Below are positions 53,067 to 61,694 of a stretch of DNA of 64,000 nucleotides, one piece after another; the first letter of the stretch is position 1, and each line of letters starts with the position of its first letter. The position numbers and the translations under genes are program-made. Source of the stretch: Halorientalis sp. Lineage in GTDB: Archaea; Halobacteriota; Halobacteria; Halobacteriales; Haloarculaceae. The notes under the pieces are model-generated. The model did no database searches. It saw nothing but the letters and a program-made list of their open reading frames with translations, and was not told the DNA's origin. Location of the stretch: NCBI RefSeq assembly GCF_028275115.1, contig NZ_JAQCNH010000027.1, positions 25,528-89,527 of the forward strand, written 5' to 3'.

Positions 53067-54325
53067 TGTCCGGCGACACATCGCGCGGGGGGGCCGCCAC
53101 CGGGAACGAGCGTTCAGACCGCGGGTTCGACCCCGCGGCCCGACTCGCCGAACGCGAACGCCAGAGCCTGCGTCGAGACCTCACACCCATCGCGGACGTG
53201 ACGGCGCGAGCCCCTATCGCGGACGACCCCGGGAACGCCCCGCCCGTGTTCGACGGTCCGGAGCAGTTGATCTTCGCCGCGAACGACTACCTCGGGCTGG
53301 CCGGTGACGAACGCGTCCAACGAGCGGCGGCCGAGACCGCACGCGAGGTCGGCACCGGCGCGGGTGCGAGCCGACTCGTGACCGGCGACACGCCGGCCCA
53401 CCGCGCACTGGAACGGGACCTGGCGGACACAAAAAACACGGAGCGAGCGCTGGTATTTTCCTCGGGTTACGCGACCAACGTCGGCGTGATTTCGGCGCTC
53501 GGGCCCGACGTAGTCTTTTCGGACGAACTCAATCACGCGAGCATCGTCGACGGGTGTCGGCAGGCCGGCGCGGAGACGGTGGTGTACGACCACTGCGACC
53601 CGTCGGATCTGCGGGCGGAGATGGACGAACGGGCAGGCGCGACTCCGGCCGGGTCCGACGAGTCCTGGCTCGTCCTCACCGATTCCGTGTTCAGCATGGA
53701 CGGAGACGTTGCACCGCTCGAAGCGATCTGTGACGTGGTCGAAAGCTTCGGCGCGTGGCTGATGGTCGACGAGGCGCACGCCACCGGCCTCTACGAGAAC
53801 GGTGGCGGAGCCGTCCAACGTGCGGGGCTCTCGGACCGGGTTCACGTCCAGATGGGGACGCTCTCGAAAGCCCTCGGGAGTCAGGGCGGCTACGTAGCCG
53901 GCAGTGAGAGCTTGGTCGAACACCTGCTGAACACCGCGCGGTCGTTCGTCTTCTCGACCGGTCTCGCCCCACCGGCCGCCGGAGCCGCGCGGGAGGCCCT
54001 CCGGATTGCCAGAGAGGACGACCCACACAGGGAGCGACTGTGGGCGAACGTCGACCGCCTCCGAGACGGCCTCGAAGCTGCCGGCTACGAGGTCTGGGGC
54101 GAGACGCAGATTCTTCCAGTCGTCGTCGGCGACCGCGACGACGCGATGGCGCTCGACGACTGCCTCCGGGACCGCGACGTCGTCGCCCCGGGCATCCGGC
54201 CGCCGACGGTGCCGGCGGGCACGAGTCGCGTTCGCGTCGCGCCGATGGCCACTCACACCGAGGACGAGATCGACCGCTGTCTCGCGGCGTTCCGCGAGGC
54301 CGGCCGAGAGCTGGAACTGGTATGA
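53066..54325 (+). CDS. bioF: 8-amino-7-oxononanoate synthase
   Basis: 419 residues. Alpha-oxoamine synthase fold: FAANDYLGLAGDE, GTGAGASRLVTGDTPAH, LVFSSGYATNVGVI, MVDEAHATGLYENGG, PLP Lys268 in MGTLSKALGSQGGYV, and SFVFSTGLAPP. Condenses pimeloyl thioester with alanine to KAPA. N-terminal 25 residues are a Gly/Arg-rich extension. Overlaps bioU at its start (TGATG) and bioD at its end (ATGA). Confidence 0.94.
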   Translation: MSGDTSRGGAATGNERSDRGFDPAARLAERERQSLRRDLTPIADVTARAPIADDPGNAPPVFDGPEQLIFAANDYLGLAGDERVQRAAAETAREVGTGAGASRLVTGDTPAHRALERDLADTKNTERALVFSSGYATNVGVISALGPDVVFSDELNHASIVDGCRQAGAETVVYDHCDPSDLRAEMDERAGATPAGSDESWLVLTDSVFSMDGDVAPLEAICDVVESFGAWLMVDEAHATGLYENGGGAVQRAGLSDRVHVQMGTLSKALGSQGGYVAGSESLVEHLLNTARSFVFSTGLAPPAAGAAREALRIAREDDPHRERLWANVDRLRDGLEAAGYEVWGETQILPVVVGDRDDAMALDDCLRDRDVVAPGIRPPTVPAGTSRVRVAPMATHTEDEIDRCLAAFREAGRELELV

Positions 54326-55008
54326 CCGGCGCGTTCGACGACCTGTGCGACTTCGCGGTCGTCGGCACCGACACCGCCGTGGGCAAAACCGTCGTCACCG
54401 CGGGACTGGTCGGTCGGCTCCGCGAGGCCGGCGTCGACGCCCGTGCGGTCAAGCCCTGCCAGACCGGTTATCCGCCGGACGACGACGCGGCCTTCGTCGC
54501 TCGGGCGTGTGGCGACGAGACGGCTGCGACGTGTCTCAGGCGACTGGAACCGGCTCTCGCCCCCGCCGTGGCCGCCGAACAGGTCGATACAGACCTCTCG
54601 TACGAGGCCATCCTGTCGGACTGCCGCGAGGCAGTGGCCGACGCCGAAGTCGGTGTCGTCGAAGGGATCGGCGGGCTCCGCGTCCCGCTGGCCGACGACC
54701 GGGAAGTCGTCGACCTCGTCGCGGACCTCGAGATGCCGACACTGATCGTCGCCCGCTCGGGCCTCGGGACGCTCAACCACACTGCGCTGACCGTCGAGGC
54801 GCTGCAAGCGCGGGGCGTCGCTGTCGCCGGAATCGTCTGCAACGAGTACGCGGGCGAGACTACTGCGGAACGAACCAACCCGAGCGTCGTGTCGGAGATG
54901 ACCGGCGTGCCGGTCGAGACGCTGCCGCCGCTCTCTCTCGACGAACCCGGCGACGCGGTGGCGGGCGTCGACGAACACCTCGCGGACTCGGCGTTCCTGC
55001 TAGAGTAA
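54322..55008 (+). CDS. bioD: Dethiobiotin synthetase
   Basis: 228 residues from ATG 54322. P-loop VVGTDTAVGKTVVTAGLVG, KPCQTGYPPDDD, VVEGIGGLRVPLADDR, and ARSGLGTLNHTALTVEAL, VAGIVCNEY. ATP-dependent carboxylation and ring closure of DAPA. Last gene of the bio operon; a hairpin follows at 55079. Confidence 0.95.
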   Translation: MTGAFDDLCDFAVVGTDTAVGKTVVTAGLVGRLREAGVDARAVKPCQTGYPPDDDAAFVARACGDETAATCLRRLEPALAPAVAAEQVDTDLSYEAILSDCREAVADAEVGVVEGIGGLRVPLADDREVVDLVADLEMPTLIVARSGLGTLNHTALTVEALQARGVAVAGIVCNEYAGETTAERTNPSVVSEMTGVPVETLPPLSLDEPGDAVAGVDEHLADSAFLLE

Positions 55009-55078
55009 CGGCGTGGCCACTCGCCAGTCGGCGGAACAGGAAAACCAGGGGACGTGTGCCCCCGGTGTGTGACACTAC

Positions 55079-55094
55079 GGAGCCAACTGGCTCC
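55079..55094 (+). terminator. Candidate terminator of the biotin operon
   Basis: GGAGCC AACT GGCTCC, a perfect 6-bp stem, followed by an AT-rich tract with TATTTT at 55100-55105. The adjacent 55105-55165 region is AT-rich and lies between two converging genes, so it could stop transcripts from both sides. Confidence 0.5.
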
Positions 55095-55169
55095 ACTCCA
55101 TATTTTGGCGCGAATCTGTATAAATCTACACTCTTGTTGTTTATTCGACAGAATGTTGGAACGTAAATT

Positions 55170-56237
55170 TTACTCCTCGACTGCTAACAACCCGTCCAGA
55201 TCGACTGCGTCGGCCAGCAGGTCACCCATCCGCTCGACGGCCCCGAGGTCGCGGGTGCGGCCGCTCCGGACGACGGATTCGGCCCGGTCGACTGTCGTCC
55301 GGGCGTCGCCCTGTACGAGCAGAACGGGTTTGCCCGCCTCCTCGGCGCGGCCGACGACGGCACCACTGGGGCGATGCCCGCCGGTGAGCAGGAGACATTC
55401 GATTCCTGGTGCGCCGAGCGCGGCCGTCTGGATGTCAGACCGGTCGCCGCCGGTGATGACTGCCGCTTCTCGTGCCCGCCGGAAGCCCGACAGAGCGGCG
55501 TCTCGGCCCATCGCACCGACGAGGAACCGCTCGACGTAGGCGTCCGTCGCGGCGTCGCTGGTCAGGACGTCGGCACCCAGTTCCGCGGCCAGTTCACCGA
55601 CCGTGACACCGGACAGTTCCTGCACTGTGGGGATGGCACCGTAGACGGTGACGTCCCGCTCCCGCAGGAACGGAACGACGTCTTCGGTGAGTTCGTCGAA
55701 CTCGTCGTCGGAGACGCTGTTGAACAGGACGCCGTCCAGTCGGTCACCGAAGGCGTCGACGGCCCCCAGTAGGCCGTCGAGGTCCGAGGGGTCGTCGTAG
55801 TCGGCGATCAGCAGGACGCGAGCGTCCAGCAGGTCGGCCAGGTCTGGGTCGGTCAGGTCGATGACGCCACCGGTCGTGTACTCGCCGGCACCTTCGATTA
55901 TCACGACATCTCTCCCGTCGGCGACGGTAGCGTAGTTGTCGGTGATGCTCTCGTGGAGCGCGTCGAGGTCCTCGCGGCCGCGGACGGCCTCCTGTACGAA
56001 CGTGGGCGAGTAGACGATGGGCTCCATCTCGTGCATCTGCTCGTTTAGATCGAGCAGCTCACGGGCCAGCATCGGGTCCTGGTCGAGAGTCTTCCCGACG
56101 GCGCTCTGCAGGTGGGTACCTTTCGGTTTCATGTAGCCCACCGACTGCCCGTCGTCCTCGGCGTGGCGTGCCAGCGCGAGCGCGACGGCCGTCTTGCCTG
56201 TACTTGCCTCGGTCGAACCGACGAGTATCGGGTTCAT
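55170..56237 (-). CDS. BioD/phosphotransacetylase-like P-loop protein paired with AcdA
   Basis: 355 residues. N-terminal P-loop dethiobiotin-synthetase-like domain ILVGSTEASTGKTAVALALA, VVIIEGAGEYTTGG, LLIADYDDPSDLDG, then a DRTGG domain (about 210-330: MGRDAALSGFRRAREAAVITGGDRSDIQ split). This matches the N-terminal half of long bacterial Pta without its catalytic part. It overlaps acdA by four bases, so a regulatory or assembly role with acetyl-CoA synthetase is likely. Confidence 0.85.
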   Translation of the reverse strand: MNPILVGSTEASTGKTAVALALARHAEDDGQSVGYMKPKGTHLQSAVGKTLDQDPMLARELLDLNEQMHEMEPIVYSPTFVQEAVRGREDLDALHESITDNYATVADGRDVVIIEGAGEYTTGGVIDLTDPDLADLLDARVLLIADYDDPSDLDGLLGAVDAFGDRLDGVLFNSVSDDEFDELTEDVVPFLRERDVTVYGAIPTVQELSGVTVGELAAELGADVLTSDAATDAYVERFLVGAMGRDAALSGFRRAREAAVITGGDRSDIQTAALGAPGIECLLLTGGHRPSGAVVGRAEEAGKPVLLVQGDARTTVDRAESVVRSGRTRDLGAVERMGDLLADAVDLDGLLAVEE

Positions 56238-58339
56238 AGTTGCTCCTGGTCGATGGTGAGTCGCAAGTCGACCGCCGAGACGCCATCTGGCGTCGCGACG
56301 AGCGGGTTGATGTCTAGCTCTAGTATCGCCGGGAACTCCGTCACCAGCTGGGAGAGCCGCTGGATCGTCTCGACGACGCCGGCCTCGTCGACCGGCTCGC
56401 GGCCCCGCGCCCCCCGCAGCAGTGGCGCGGAGTCGATCTCGTCGACCATGGATTCGGCCTCTGGTTCGCTGACCGGTGCGATCTTCACCGTAGTGTCTTC
56501 CAGCACTTCGACGAAGATACCGCCCAGCCCGAACAGGACCAGCGGTCCGAACTGCGGGTCACGGTTCATCCCGACGATCGTCTCTGTGGCAACGTCCAGG
56601 TCGAGCATCTCCTGGACCTGGACACCGAGAATCGTCGCGTCGGACTGGTAGCTGCGCGCCCGGGTAATCAGGTCCTCGTAGGTATCACCGACCGCCTCGG
56701 GCGGGACGCCGACCTCGACGCCGCCGATATCCGACTTGTGCCGGATATCCGGACTGACGATCTTCATAACGACACCCTCGCCGTCGCCGACTCGCTCGGC
56801 CGCCTCGCGGGCCTCGGTCGTGCCGTCGACGATTTCGCCCGCCGGCGTGGGAATGCCGTAGGCGCTGAGTAGGTCCATCGCCTCGACGCCGAGACTGTTC
56901 GTGTCGCGGCGCTTGGCGGTTTCGAGAACCCTGCGGGCGCGCCCGCGCTCTACGTCGAACTCGACGGGTTCGGCGTACTCGCGGGCCTGGATCTCGCGAA
57001 ACTCCCTGAGCGCGTCGAGACTTCGGACCGCCCGAGCCGGGTCGAAGTACGTCGGAATGCCGGCTTCCGAGAGGGTGGCCCGCGCCGCCCGGATCGAATC
57101 GCTACCCATCAGCGACGCCGCCACGGGGGTTTCGTACGTTGCCTGCAACGTCACGGTTGTTTCGGCTAGGTCCTCGAAGCGCAGGGTGGCGGTCGGACAG
57201 GCCAGCACGATGGTCGCGCCGACGTTCGGGTCCGCCAGTGCGATACGAATGGCCTCGCGGAACCGCTCGGCGTCGGCGTCACCGATCACGTCGATTGGAT
57301 TGTAGACGTTGGCTTCTGCGGGCAGGGCCCGGGCGAGACTGTCGACCGTGTCGTCGGTGAACGACGCCAGGTCGAGGTCGGAGTCGCCGATGGCGTCGGT
57401 CGCCATGACACCCGGACCGCCAGCGTTCGTGACGATGGCCACGCCGTCGCTCTCGGGGAGCGGTTGTGCCGAGAGGATGCCGGCGTAGTCGAACAGGTCC
57501 TGTACTGTTTCGACACGGAGGACGCCTGCCTGCTCCAGTCCGGCCTCGTACGCGCGCTCGCTCCCGGCCATCGTCCCTGTGTGTGAGGCCGCCGCGGACG
57601 CGCCTGCCTCCGTGCGACCGGACTTGACCAGCAGAATCGGTGTGTCCTGCGTGACTTCGCGGGCGGTCCGGATGAACTGGCCGCCGTTCTCGATTCCTTC
57701 GAGGTACGCCAGAATCACGTCAGTCCCGGGGTCGTCGCCCCACTCGGCCACGAAGTGGCGTTCGTCCAGCACCGCTTTGTTACCGAGCGAGACGATGTGT
57801 TTGAACCCCACGTCGCGGTCGCTGGCCCAGTCCAGTACCGCGGTGACGAACGCGCCCGACTGACTCATAAAGGAGACGGGGCCGGGCTGTGCGTTCTCCG
57901 GCCCGAAGGTCGCGTTCATCTCGACGCCGGTACTCATGATGCCCAGACTGTTGGGCCCGACGACGTTGAGGTCGTACGCGTCGGCAATCTCGTGGAGGCG
58001 GCGCTCGCGGTTCGCCCCGTCGCTGCCGGCCTCACTGAACCCGGCTGTGACGACGACCACGTTCTCGACGCCGGCCTCGCCACAGCTCTCGACGACATCC
58101 ACGGCGATGGATGCCGGTACCACGACCACTGCCACGTCGACCGTCCCCGGCACCGAACCGACGTCCGCGTAGCACTGTCGGCCGAGAACGGAATCGGCAT
58201 TGGGATTAACCGGGACCACCTCGCCGTCGTAATCGGTGGCGAGGTTCGATGTGATGGCGTGGCCGACCGATCCTTCGCTCTCGGTCGCGCCGACGACCGC
58301 CACCCGGTCGGGCGCGAACATCGTCGCTAACTCGCCCAT
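56234..58339 (-). CDS. acdA: ADP-forming acetyl-CoA synthetase (acetate-CoA ligase)
   Basis: 701 residues from ATG 58339. Alpha part: CoA-binding FAPDRVAVVGATESEGSVGH, NPNADSVLGRQCYADV, catalytic His in AAASHTGTMAGSERAYE; beta part (about 480-700): ATP-grasp with GVVMKIVSPDIRHKSDIGG, FGLGGIFVEVLEDTTVKI. Alpha and beta are fused in one chain, as in haloarchaea. Converts acetyl-CoA, ADP and phosphate to acetate, CoA and ATP. Cotranslated with the upstream-overlapping BioD/Pta-like gene. Confidence 0.95.
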   Translation of the reverse strand: MGELATMFAPDRVAVVGATESEGSVGHAITSNLATDYDGEVVPVNPNADSVLGRQCYADVGSVPGTVDVAVVVVPASIAVDVVESCGEAGVENVVVVTAGFSEAGSDGANRERRLHEIADAYDLNVVGPNSLGIMSTGVEMNATFGPENAQPGPVSFMSQSGAFVTAVLDWASDRDVGFKHIVSLGNKAVLDERHFVAEWGDDPGTDVILAYLEGIENGGQFIRTAREVTQDTPILLVKSGRTEAGASAAASHTGTMAGSERAYEAGLEQAGVLRVETVQDLFDYAGILSAQPLPESDGVAIVTNAGGPGVMATDAIGDSDLDLASFTDDTVDSLARALPAEANVYNPIDVIGDADAERFREAIRIALADPNVGATIVLACPTATLRFEDLAETTVTLQATYETPVAASLMGSDSIRAARATLSEAGIPTYFDPARAVRSLDALREFREIQAREYAEPVEFDVERGRARRVLETAKRRDTNSLGVEAMDLLSAYGIPTPAGEIVDGTTEAREAAERVGDGEGVVMKIVSPDIRHKSDIGGVEVGVPPEAVGDTYEDLITRARSYQSDATILGVQVQEMLDLDVATETIVGMNRDPQFGPLVLFGLGGIFVEVLEDTTVKIAPVSEPEAESMVDEIDSAPLLRGARGREPVDEAGVVETIQRLSQLVTEFPAILELDINPLVATPDGVSAVDLRLTIDQEQL

Positions 58340-58422
58340 CGTTCGCCGGTTCGCCACCGGGACAAATATAGCTCGGGGAACCGGCCAGCGCAACAGTTCG
58401 GAGACACCGAGACGGCGACCGA

Positions 58423-59016
58423 TTAGCGGTCGACGAGTCGCGTCTCACCCGCCCGCACGCTGTCGCCTTTCTCGACACAGAGGTCCGCACGCTCGACGCC
58501 CTCGGGCAGGATTACGTCTACCCGGCTGGAAAAGGAGATGTGGCCGATTCGCTGGCCGCGCTCGACCGTCTCGCCGGGTTCCACGTATGGGTGGATTCGG
58601 CGCGCGACCGCCCCGGCAATCAGCACCACAGTGTACTCCGCGAACTCGACGTGGACCTTCTCGTTGCGGTCTGATTCCTTCGTGAACGCCGGCCAGTGGC
58701 CGCCCGGTGAGTGTGTCACGCTCTCGACAGTTCCGGACAGCGGCGCGCGGTTGACGTGGACATCGGTCAGGTTCATGAACACACCGAGACGGAGCCCGTC
58801 GTCCGTGTCGCGAACGACGGAAACCCTTCCGTCGGCGGGCGCGAGGATACCGTCAGCGACTGGTTTGCGGTCGGGGTCCCGGTGAAACCCCAGTGCCGCG
58901 CCGCTAGAGAGGAACGCGACAGCCGCACCGAGGAGTGAGAACGGCAACAGAAAGAAGCCGACGACGGCAGGGGGAGCCGCGTACCGCCAGGAACCGCGAG
59001 CGAAACGATCTGGCAT
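58423..59016 (-). CDS. asd: Archaetidylserine decarboxylase
   Basis: 197 residues from ATG 59016; MAEGGC upstream at 59034 is an alternative. Two N-terminal membrane helices (AAPPAVVGFFLLPFSLLGAA), then the Psd core: GILAPADGRVSVV, GVFMNLTDVHVNRAPLSG, HPYVEPGETVERGQRIGHI, and the pyruvoyl self-cleavage region SFSSRVDVILPEG, where the usual LGST is FSS. Makes archaetidylethanolamine; in haloarchaea this enzyme is linked to archaeosortase protein sorting. Divergent from a small gene. Confidence 0.88.
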   Translation of the reverse strand: MPDRFARGSWRYAAPPAVVGFFLLPFSLLGAAVAFLSSGAALGFHRDPDRKPVADGILAPADGRVSVVRDTDDGLRLGVFMNLTDVHVNRAPLSGTVESVTHSPGGHWPAFTKESDRNEKVHVEFAEYTVVLIAGAVARRIHPYVEPGETVERGQRIGHISFSSRVDVILPEGVERADLCVEKGDSVRAGETRLVDR

Positions 59017-59095
59017 ACAGCCACCTTCGGCCACGGGGGAATGAATTTATCGGACCGGCGACGGTGTTTTTATTTTCCCGCCGTTCAGTGAGGCC

Positions 59096-59467
59096 ATGAC
59101 CGAGGCCCTGCTTGCCCCGTTCGACGAGGACCTGCTCGCGACGGTCGCTGGCCGTCACGACACAGACGAGGCGACCCTGCGCGACCTGCTTCGTCGACAC
59201 CAGCAGCAGGTCCGTGACAACCCCGGCGTCGAGGACATCGTCTACGAGTGGCGGTCACAGTTTCACGGACAACCGGTCCTCCGGCGGACCGAGGATACCT
59301 ACTACCTGCGTTTACACACTCACGTCTGGGACGAGTTCGCAGCAGCACTCGACATCCCGGAGGCCAGCCTTCACGCCGTACTCGACACGCACGAAGAGCA
59401 ACTTCGACGCGAGACCGGGGCCAGCGTCGGCGACGACGAGCGCGCGATGGTCCTGAATCGTCCCTGA
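59096..59467 (+). CDS. Conserved haloarchaeal hypothetical protein (123 aa)
   Basis: 123 residues. All-helical look: EALLAPFDEDLLATVAGRHD, ATLRDLLRRHQQQVRDNPG, IVYEWRSQFHGQPVLRRTED, HVWDEFAAALDIPEASLHAVLD. No metal or catalytic motif recognised and no family name recalled with confidence. Directly upstream of dpsA (103-base gap). Confidence 0.75.
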   Translation: MTEALLAPFDEDLLATVAGRHDTDEATLRDLLRRHQQQVRDNPGVEDIVYEWRSQFHGQPVLRRTEDTYYLRLHTHVWDEFAAALDIPEASLHAVLDTHEEQLRRETGASVGDDERAMVLNRP

Positions 59468-59536
59468 AACCCGGTCGAGGTTTCGGCTGACCAAAAGCAA
59501 CTTTGTAGATTCGAAAAATAGTTTTACTATCCCAAA

Positions 59537-59546
59537 GCTTATGAGA
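59537..59546 (+). promoter_or_regulatory. Probable TATA element of dpsA
   Basis: AGCTTATGAG centred 29 bases before ATG 59571, in an AT-rich tract from 59495; an alternative GTTTTACTA lies at 59521-59529. Leaderless spacing favours the nearer box. Confidence 0.45.
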
Positions 59547-59570
59547 CCGCGGGACCACCATCTATATGAG

Positions 59571-60116
59571 ATGAGTACTGAGAAAACTGTCCGAAAAGAG
59601 TACGGTGAAGTCGAGGAGAACGCCCTGCGGCTGGACGACGAGAAGGCAGAGCAGATCGTCGAAGCGCTCAACGACGACCTCGCGGACACCTTCGTCCTCT
59701 ACCATCAGCTCCGCAAGCACCACTGGAACGTCGAGGGTGCGGAGTTCCGCGACCTCCACATCTTCCTGGGCGAGGCCGCCGAGAACGCCGAAGAGGCAGC
59801 CGACCAGCTCGCCGAGCGGCTCCAGGCCATCGGCGGCGCACCGGTATCGAGCATGCCCAACCTCTCGGAACGAGCCGGCGTCGACCACGAGGACGGCGAC
59901 GTGTACTCGGTTCGCACCTCGCTGAAAAACGACATGGAGATTTACGGCGACGTTATCGAGAGCCTCCGGGAACACGTCGAACTCGCGACCGAACTCGGCG
60001 ACCACGCCACCGCGGAGATTCTCCGCCAGATTCTCGTCGAAACCGAGGACGACGCCCACCACATCGACCACTACCTCGAAGACGACACGCTCGTGTTCGA
60101 GACGGGCAGCGAGTAA
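59571..60116 (+). CDS. dpsA: DpsA iron-storage and DNA-protection ferritin
   Basis: 181 residues from ATG 59571; an ATG ten codons earlier is possible but lacks spacing. Ferritin-like four-helix bundle with the Dps ferroxidase residues in YHQLRKHHWNVEGAEFRDLH, and AENAEEAADQLAERLQAIGG, LVETEDDAHHIDHYLEDD. Dodecamer that oxidises and stores iron and protects against peroxide. Neighbours: a 56-residue gene behind a DtxR-like operator lies just downstream, consistent with an iron locus. Confidence 0.95.
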   Translation: MSTEKTVRKEYGEVEENALRLDDEKAEQIVEALNDDLADTFVLYHQLRKHHWNVEGAEFRDLHIFLGEAAENAEEAADQLAERLQAIGGAPVSSMPNLSERAGVDHEDGDVYSVRTSLKNDMEIYGDVIESLREHVELATELGDHATAEILRQILVETEDDAHHIDHYLEDDTLVFETGSE

Positions 60117-60159
60117 GCGTCGTCGGCCGCGAGAGCCGCTCCGTCGTTCGAAAACGCTT

Positions 60160-60330
60160 CTATTCTTTACACTCGACGGTTAGATCCGTCGCAATCCAGC
60201 CGTCTGTGTTCCCGTCCTCGGTGAAGACGGTACGCTCGTCGGTCGCGTTGTGGCTCTTGATTAGCGGTGCGTCGTCGGCAGGTTCGGCCATCGGTTCGGC
60301 GTCGTCAACGGTGTCCGGCTTGTGACTCAT
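60160..60330 (-). CDS. Small acidic protein behind a DtxR-like operator (56 aa)
   Basis: ATG 60330 to TAG 60160. Begins MSHKPDTVDDAEPMAEPADD and ends TDGWIATDLTVECKE. Resembles short haloarchaeal proteins with a TxDxxxGWIxTD-like end, possibly DUF7331, by memory only. Start is fixed by a TATA-like TTTTAGAT (about 60354-60361, minus strand) at 27 bases. The operator lies between TATA and start, so regulation by iron or manganese is likely. Convergent with dpsA. Confidence 0.75.
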   Translation of the reverse strand: MSHKPDTVDDAEPMAEPADDAPLIKSHNATDERTVFTEDGNTDGWIATDLTVECKE

Positions 60331-60339
60331 TACCTGACC

Positions 60340-60353
60340 TTAGGCGGGCCTAA
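60340..60353 (-). promoter_or_regulatory. DtxR/SirR/Idr-like operator, TTAGG-N4-CCTAA
   Basis: TTAGG (60340-60344), CGGG, CCTAA (60349-60353), same architecture as 16855-16868, placed between a minus-strand TATA element and ATG 60330. Confidence 0.6.
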
Positions 60354-60375
60354 ATCTAAAAGCGTTTTGGTTACC

Positions 60376-60810
60376 CTAAACCAATCCAGTCCGTGCTGAT
60401 ACCGTGGTCGGGGAAGTGCCAGCGCTGTCGTACGACTCGGAGACGTGGGCGTGGCCGAGTGCGTGTACCTGCCCGAGTTCGTCGAGAACGGCCTTTAGGA
60501 GGAGAGAACTGGCCTGGATCGAGTCCGGTGCGACCGGGCCGAGGCAGACGCGTAACTCCGACGGCACGAGGCCGTCTCCCCGATGGCTGATACTCTCGGT
60601 CACACGGTCCGCCAGCGACGACGACTGCAGGAAAGCGCCGGCGGTGCAGGCAGTCGCCTGAGGTGGTCGCCCCCGAACGACCGTCGCTCCGTGGGGACAG
60701 TCCGCCCGTAGGCGCGAGTCCACCGCGTTCTCGTTCCGAGGAGCCGAGCAGCCGGCCACAGAGTCGTCGCTGTCCGTCGGGTGCGCCGACGACGAGGATT
60801 CCACCTCCAC
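60376..60810 (-). CDS. Hypothetical protein, GTG start, possible frameshifted 5' end (144 aa)
   Basis: 144 residues from GTG 60810, codon use like real genes. Contains a Cys/His segment DCPHGATVVRGRPPQATACT and a helical LLLKAVLDELGQVHALGHAH. No family recognised. The likely promoter, TCTTATAGTTT on the minus strand at 60888-60898, points instead to an ATG at 60868 in a neighbouring frame (starts MSPKSAASKLPGAL), so a frameshift near 60815 or an internal start are both possible. Region 60811-61002 has no other gene. Confidence 0.5.
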   Translation of the reverse strand: MEVESSSSAHPTDSDDSVAGCSAPRNENAVDSRLRADCPHGATVVRGRPPQATACTAGAFLQSSSLADRVTESISHRGDGLVPSELRVCLGPVAPDSIQASSLLLKAVLDELGQVHALGHAHVSESYDSAGTSPTTVSARTGLV

Positions 60811-61002
60811 GGCGTCTGAGACCCGACAGCGCGCCAGGAAGCTTCGATGCCGCGGATTTCGGGCTCATCGGCGTAGTTTACGCGCCCGAAACTATAAGAT
60901 TTGTACCAACTTGCCGCTCATAACTGCTCGCTGGGCTGGGAACCGGGTCACCGACCAGTCGTGAGGACCCGGGCTTAAGACCCGAGCCGCCATACATGGA
61001 GT

Positions 61003-61578
61003 ATGAGCGATTCGGCCAGCGACGAGGACCTTGCGCGACTCGCGGCGGACCTCGCACGGTCGCTTCGGGATCTTCAGCGCGAACTCGAACCGGGGGAGCG
61101 AGGGCGACTTCGCCCGCCCTCGCCGCGGGAACTCCTTCGATTCACCGAGGAAGTGGCAATTCCGAGCGCAATCCTGATACTCGAGGCGAACGTCCGCGCA
61201 CTACGACTGCTCCAGCGGGCGATTCGACTCGCCGACCCCGACCCCGACCGCGACCGCACCCGCGACCGGGATACCGCGGTCCGCGACCGCGCGGTCGAAC
61301 TCAGTCAGACCACCGTACAGAAACTCGACGACGTACTGGCAGACGTACAGGACGCCGTCGAGGGACGGCCCACCGACGACGAAGCCGAACGTGTCCTCAC
61401 CGAGGCGCGGTCGCTTCGCGACGAGATCGACGGCCGACTCGCCGCCGAAACCAGGTCCACCGACGACGACGCAGAGACGACCGCCAGCACGACCGTTCCG
61501 GTGGACGTAGACGCAGAACTCCAGTCGATCAAGGACGACCTTGACGCCGACGGCGACGACGGGACTCGGCCAGAGTAA
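61003..61578 (+). CDS. Conserved haloarchaeal helical protein (191 aa)
   Basis: 191 residues. Long helices: LARLAADLARSLRDLQRELE, FTEEVAIPSAILILEANVRA, LLQRAIRLADPDPDRDRTRD and VELSQTTVQKLDDVLADVQD, plus a disordered acidic tail. Central Asp/Arg repeat (DPDPDRDRTRDRD). One weak hydrophobic helix at 50-70 might touch a membrane. Family not recognised with certainty. Promoter-like GCTTAAGACC at 60971-60980 gives leaderless spacing. Confidence 0.75.
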   Translation: MSDSASDEDLARLAADLARSLRDLQRELEPGERGRLRPPSPRELLRFTEEVAIPSAILILEANVRALRLLQRAIRLADPDPDRDRTRDRDTAVRDRAVELSQTTVQKLDDVLADVQDAVEGRPTDDEAERVLTEARSLRDEIDGRLAAETRSTDDDAETTASTTVPVDVDAELQSIKDDLDADGDDGTRPE

Positions 61579-61694
61579 GCGCTGCCACCTTCGTCCGTCG
61601 CGCTGTGGCCACCCCTCGACACCGTGGGTAACAGTGTCAACGAAGCGCAACATAGCAGGTTTTATTTCCCTTATCCTGTCACTCAGTAGTACGA

